Source of the DNA: an uncultured Candidatus Saccharibacteria bacterium
GTDB lineage: Bacteria; Patescibacteriota; Saccharimonadia; Saccharimonadales; Saccharimonadaceae
Length of the DNA: 64,000 nt
Assembly (NCBI GenBank): GCA_945873065.1
Contig: CAMCBN010000002.1
Span: 1-64,000, forward strand
Direction of reading: 5' to 3'
Shown: positions 60,387 through 64,000 of the stretch, piece by piece
How the letters are laid out: the number at the start of each line of letters is the position of its first letter
Numbering within the stretch: the stretch's first letter is position 1
Program-made: the position numbers and the translations under genes
The notes under the pieces: model-generated
Told to the model about the DNA's origin: nothing
What the model saw: only the letters and a program-made list of their open reading frames with translations
Databases searched by the model: none

Positions 60387-63200
60387 ATGTCAGATAGTAT
60401 CAAAATAGTTGGCGCGCGTCAAAATAATCTGAAAAACGTGGATATCGAAATCCCGCGTGATAAGTTCGTTGTGGTGACTGGGCTGAGTGGCAGTGGCAAG
60501 TCGAGCTTGGTTTTTGATACGATTTACGCCGAAGGGCAACGTCGCTACGTCGAAAGCCTCAGTAGTTATGCGCGGCAGTTTCTCGGTATCATGGATAAAC
60601 CAGATGTCGACTCGATCGAAGGCTTGAGCCCAGCAATTTCAATTGATCAAAAGTCAACCAGCCGCAATCCGCGTTCAACGGTGGCGACGGTGACGGAAAT
60701 TTACGACTATTTGCGTTTGCTTTACGCGCGCGTCGGCGTGCCACATTGTCCAGTTTGCAGCAAACCAGTACAGCGTCGTACGGCGCAATCGATTATCGAT
60801 GAGATCATGAAACTTCCTGAGGGGGCCAAGTTAATAATTTTAGCACCGATTGTTAGCCAAAAAAAAGGTGAGTTCGCGCATATCCCGGAGCAATATATGC
60901 GCAGCGGTTTTGCGCGGGCACGGGTTGATGGCGTAGTGTATGCACTTGACGAATTTCCAGAGCTGCAAAAGAGTTACAAGCATAATATCGAGCTAGTGGT
61001 CGACCGTCTGGTGTTGCGTGCGGGTATGGTCTCGCGGGTGTCGCAATCGGTCGAGCAGGCATTGGAGTTGGCGCACGGTGTGGTGCAAATTTTGGACGCC
61101 GATAGTGGTGAGATTGTAACACTGAGTCAGCGCTATGCTTGCGTTGATCATCCGGGCGAGGAAATTCCCGAACTTGAACCGCGTCTGTTTAGCTTTAATG
61201 CGCCGCAGGGAGCTTGCCCGGTTTGTACTGGCCTGGGGACGCGTATGGAAATTGATCCAGATTTGGTATTTAATAAAAACTTGACGATTGCCGAAGGCGC
61301 AATTCGTCCATATAATCGCCTCAATGTCGATAATTTCTATATGAAGAAAATATCGGCGGTGGCACAGGCGCATGGTTTTAGTACGCAGACGCCAGTTGGT
61401 CAATTATCAAACGAAGCTAAACAAATTATCCTGTACGGTACTGGCAAGCAGAAATATCGCATGGAGCTAGCGGGTGGGCGGCATTATGATACGACATACG
61501 AAGGTGTGATTCCGAACCTGGAGCGCCGCCACCGTGAGACCGACAGTGAGTTTATGCGCAAAGATATCGAGCGTTTCATGCGCGAGCGAAAGTGTACGGC
61601 GTGTCATGGTGCGCGGCTCAAGCCAGTGGTTTTGGCGGTGACGGTCAATGATCTGTCGATTATGGATCTGTGTAATCTCGATGTGGCAAATGCGCTTGAT
61701 GTTTTCTCGCAATTAAAATTTAGCGACGATGAAATGAAAATCGTTAAACTGGTAATCAAGGAAATTACCGCGCGGCTAGGATTCATGAACGACGTTGGTT
61801 TGAGTTACCTGGAGCTTGGTAGGGCGGCTAATACGCTTTCGGGCGGTGAGGCGCAGCGGATTCGTTTGGCGACGCAGATTGGTTCTGGCCTGCAGGGCGT
61901 GCTGTATGTGCTAGACGAGCCATCAATTGGTTTGCACCAGCGTGATAATGATCGTTTGATCGCGACACTTAAGCATTTGCGTGACCTTGGTAATACGGTG
62001 CTGGTAGTTGAACATGACGAGGACACGATTGCATCAGCGGATTATCTGGTTGATGTTGGGCCGGGCGCTGGCGTGCATGGTGGCGAAATCGTGGCGGTGG
62101 GTACGCCGGCGGAAGTGGCGAAAAATCTAAATAGCATCACGGGGCGCTATTTGTCAGGCTCGGAGAAAATTCCTGTGCCGAAAAAACGTCGACTAGTCAA
62201 AAAAGACCACAAACTAATCGTTCGCGGCGCGCGCGAAAATAATCTGAAAAATATTGATGTTGAATTCCCGCTTGGTGTGATGACGCTGGTGACGGGCGTG
62301 AGCGGCAGTGGTAAATCAACGCTTGTCAATGATATTGTGGCGAATGAACTAACGGCGCGATTGCACCGGGCACAAACTGTGCCGGGCGCGCACGATAAAA
62401 TCGATGGAATTAAGCAGCTCGACAAAACTATCGTTATCGATCAATCAGCGATCGGCCGCACGCCGCGTTCCAATCCGGCAACTTACACTGGTGTTTTCAC
62501 GCAAATTCGCGAACTGTTTGCTGGCACGCCAGAAGCGAATATTCGTGGCTATAAGCCTGGGCGATTTAGCTTCAATGTGAAAGGTGGTCGCTGCGAAAAT
62601 TGTCAGGGTGATGGTGTCATTAAGATTGAAATGCACTTTTTGCCTGATGTTTATATTCAATGTCCCGAATGTCATGGCAAACGTTATAATCGCGAGGCGC
62701 TGGAAATTAAGTATAAGAATAAGACTATCAGTGATATTTTGGAAATGACAATTGAGCAGGCTTGTGAATTTTTTGCCAATATTCCAGCAATTTCGCGTAA
62801 GCTCGAAACTATTAACGACGTCGGCTTGGGTTATGTCAAATTGGGTCAACCAGCGACGACATTTAGCGGTGGCGAGGCGCAGCGTATCAAATTAGCTACG
62901 GAATTATCCCGCCGCTCGACAGGTAAAACTTTGTACATTCTCGATGAGCCGACGACTGGCCTACATACTGCCGATGTGCGCAAGCTGCTTGAGATTCTGC
63001 AAAAATTAGTGGATGGTGGCAACAGTATGATTATCATCGAGCACAATCTAGAAGTCATCAAATGCGCCGATTGGATCATTGATATGGGCCCAGAAGGCGG
63101 TCAGGGCGGCGGACAGGTTGTTGCAACTGGTACACCAGAGGATGTGGCAAAAAATGCTGCTAGTCAGACAGGTAAGGACCTGCGGAAGCTTTTGACTTGA
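60387..63200 (+). CDS. uvrA: excinuclease ABC subunit A
   Basis: A 937-residue full-length UvrA, the damage-recognition ATPase of nucleotide excision repair. It has two ABC modules: [10 protein letters not shown] and [10 protein letters not shown] Walker A loops, and signatures in [13 protein letters not shown] and [13 protein letters not shown]. Zinc-binding pairs are CPVC and CTAC in the first half and CENC/CPEC in the second. An ATG at 60382 is too close to the -10, so 60387 is taken. UvrA is a classic damage-induced gene in many bacteria, which gives the palindrome in its promoter special interest. Confidence 0.97.
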   Translation: MSDSIKIVGARQNNLKNVDIEIPRDKFVVVTGLSGSGKSSLVFDTIYAEGQRRYVESLSSYARQFLGIMDKPDVDSIEGLSPAISIDQKSTSRNPRSTVATVTEIYDYLRLLYARVGVPHCPVCSKPVQRRTAQSIIDEIMKLPEGAKLIILAPIVSQKKGEFAHIPEQYMRSGFARARVDGVVYALDEFPELQKSYKHNIELVVDRLVLRAGMVSRVSQSVEQALELAHGVVQILDADSGEIVTLSQRYACVDHPGEEIPELEPRLFSFNAPQGACPVCTGLGTRMEIDPDLVFNKNLTIAEGAIRPYNRLNVDNFYMKKISAVAQAHGFSTQTPVGQLSNEAKQIILYGTGKQKYRMELAGGRHYDTTYEGVIPNLERRHRETDSEFMRKDIERFMRERKCTACHGARLKPVVLAVTVNDLSIMDLCNLDVANALDVFSQLKFSDDEMKIVKLVIKEITARLGFMNDVGLSYLELGRAANTLSGGEAQRIRLATQIGSGLQGVLYVLDEPSIGLHQRDNDRLIATLKHLRDLGNTVLVVEHDEDTIASADYLVDVGPGAGVHGGEIVAVGTPAEVAKNLNSITGRYLSGSEKIPVPKKRRLVKKDHKLIVRGARENNLKNIDVEFPLGVMTLVTGVSGSGKSTLVNDIVANELTARLHRAQTVPGAHDKIDGIKQLDKTIVIDQSAIGRTPRSNPATYTGVFTQIRELFAGTPEANIRGYKPGRFSFNVKGGRCENCQGDGVIKIEMHFLPDVYIQCPECHGKRYNREALEIKYKNKTISDILEMTIEQACEFFANIPAISRKLETINDVGLGYVKLGQPATTFSGGEAQRIKLATELSRRSTGKTLYILDEPTTGLHTADVRKLLEILQKLVDGGNSMIIIEHNLEVIKCADWIIDMGPEGGQGGGQVVATGTPEDVAKNAASQTGKDLRKLLT

Positions 63201-63274
63201 GGCAGGTTAAAGCTCGTATTTTGATACCAAAATAGAAAATCGGACTACACTACTATTTGTGGTATGGTGGATAG

Positions 63275-63931
63275 TTAAGATGGGTTTTTGTTTTTCTTTT
63301 TCGTAAATAAAACTCTAAATTGCTTCTTCAGGGCGGTGCGATTTGATGGATTTTTGATGGCGTGAATAATCATCGGTGATACCGACAAGAAAATAATAAT
63401 AATTGCAGCAACTTCGATGTTGATACCGGCTTTGGTCAGAATTTCACCAGCGTAAAACCCTAAATATACAAATAAGGAAGACCATAGAGCACCACCGATT
63501 AAATTGAATAGTAGAAAAGTATTGTAGTGCATTTTACTAGCGCCTGCTACGATTGGCGCGAAAGTTCGTACGATTGGCACAAACCGTGCTAATACGATAG
63601 TGACTGAACCATGCTTGTCATAAAACTTCTCGGTTTTTTCTAGGTATTTTTTCTTAAAGAAGCGTGAATTGTCTTTTTCGAATAGTTTTCTACCTACTTT
63701 GTGCCCAAAACTATAGCCAACGCTATCACCCAATACGGCAGAAATAAATACCAGCAAAGCAAATAAATGAATATTTATCGGCAATATATTCTGTTGGACC
63801 ATATATGCTGCAGTGAACAGTAAACTGTCGCCCGGAAAAATGAAACCGATCAGCAGGCCAGATTCAGCGAACACAACTAATAATATTATCGGCACACCAA
63901 GGTGAATGATGAGGTTTATAAATGCTTCCAT
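63275..63931 (-). CDS. DedA-family membrane protein
   Basis: A 218-residue protein with about five hydrophobic segments and the SNARE-associated/DedA signatures: FAESGLLIGFIFPGDSLLF, SVGYSFGHKVGRKLFEK, RFVPIVRTFAPIVAGASKM and the NLIGGALWS segment. DedA proteins are implicated in undecaprenyl-phosphate or phospholipid recycling across the membrane, which fits the polysaccharide and wall genes of the window. The ATG at 63931 is preferred over a TTG two codons earlier because of the -10 spacing. Confidence 0.93.
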   Translation of the reverse strand: MEAFINLIIHLGVPIILLVVFAESGLLIGFIFPGDSLLFTAAYMVQQNILPINIHLFALLVFISAVLGDSVGYSFGHKVGRKLFEKDNSRFFKKKYLEKTEKFYDKHGSVTIVLARFVPIVRTFAPIVAGASKMHYNTFLLFNLIGGALWSSLFVYLGFYAGEILTKAGINIEVAAIIIIFLSVSPMIIHAIKNPSNRTALKKQFRVLFTKKKNKNPS

Positions 63932-63939
63932 ATTCAAAA

Positions 63940-63945
63940 ATTATA
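63940..63945 (-). promoter_or_regulatory. extended -10 before the DedA gene
   Basis: On the minus strand TGC-TATAAT ends 8 nt before the ATG at 63931. Confidence 0.7.
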
Positions 63946-64000
63946 GCATATTTGATTGCAAAACTAATATGATAAAATAGAGTCACAGAACTCCGTAAAG

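Noticed and set aside
8931-64000. alternative genetic code (UGA as Gly) as in Gracilibacteria or Absconditabacteria
   Set aside because: UGA ends several conserved genes at the expected place, for example mnmA and uvrA, so the standard code applies.

Overview
The window reads as a patescibacterial (Candidatus Saccharibacteria/TM7-type) chromosome from about 8.76 kb to the right end, preceded by about 8.7 kb of clearly different, GC-richer DNA of actinobacterial character. The Saccharibacteria assignment is an inference. It rests on compact overlapping operons, the standard genetic code, -10 boxes placed 6-9 nt before start codons (leaderless mRNAs), a shortened AlaRS, a PilM-like plus baseplate-J-like gene pair, and Rpf/G5, LysM-CHAP and Ltp-type surface proteins. 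No rRNA or other taxonomic marker is present to prove it.

Left arm (1-8.75 kb): the tail of a very acidic ORF is coupled to a TraG/VirD4-type coupling ATPase. Then come a DUF2188-like ORF broken by an in-frame stop, an unknown one-helix membrane protein and a frameshifted XRE regulator whose start lies inside a perfect palindrome. Next is an overlapping pair of large genes (DUF4209 with an RNxxxHG motif, and an unknown protein ending in an R-x5-H HEPN-like helix region), and last a double-HTH protein. This looks like part of an integrative/conjugative element or plasmid with a possible defence cargo. A genuine insertion and an assembly chimera cannot be told apart from sequence alone.

Core region: tRNA-Glu and a lytic transglycosylase (8.9-9.9 kb) are followed by a long Wzx/Wzy-type exopolysaccharide operon (10.0-18.8 kb: Wzz-like protein, phosphoglycosyl transferase, three glycosyltransferases, polymerase, pyruvyl transferase, flippase, VanZ). 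It runs directly into a small acyl-carrier cluster (18.8-23.6 kb: Sfp-type PPTase, ACP, FabD, FabF, acyl-adenylate ligase) that lacks ketoreductase, dehydratase and enoyl reductase. After pyruvate kinase come a giant acidic disordered tail-anchored protein and PcrA helicase, then Rpf-like and 3D-like G5 proteins and KsgA. Next are a surface protein with glucan-binding-type repeats and Ltp repeats, MetG, TatD, a cysteine desulfurase with MnmA (tRNA thiolation), AlaRS, the PilM-like/baseplate-J pair, RuvX, MltG, a LysM-CHAP hydrolase with a long structured leader, Obg, a GyrI-like protein and ExoI.

Right end (54-64 kb): a decayed CHAP amidase copy, a DsbA-like oxidoreductase with a CVPC membrane partner, an intact CHAP amidase, an ABC-2 exporter, an MFS exporter behind a coupled leader peptide, UvrA with a palindrome filling its promoter spacer, and a DedA protein. 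Much of the gene content concerns the envelope: polysaccharide, peptidoglycan hydrolases, surface binding, lipid/acyl chemistry and export. This fits an epibiont that builds an elaborate surface while relying on a host for most metabolites.
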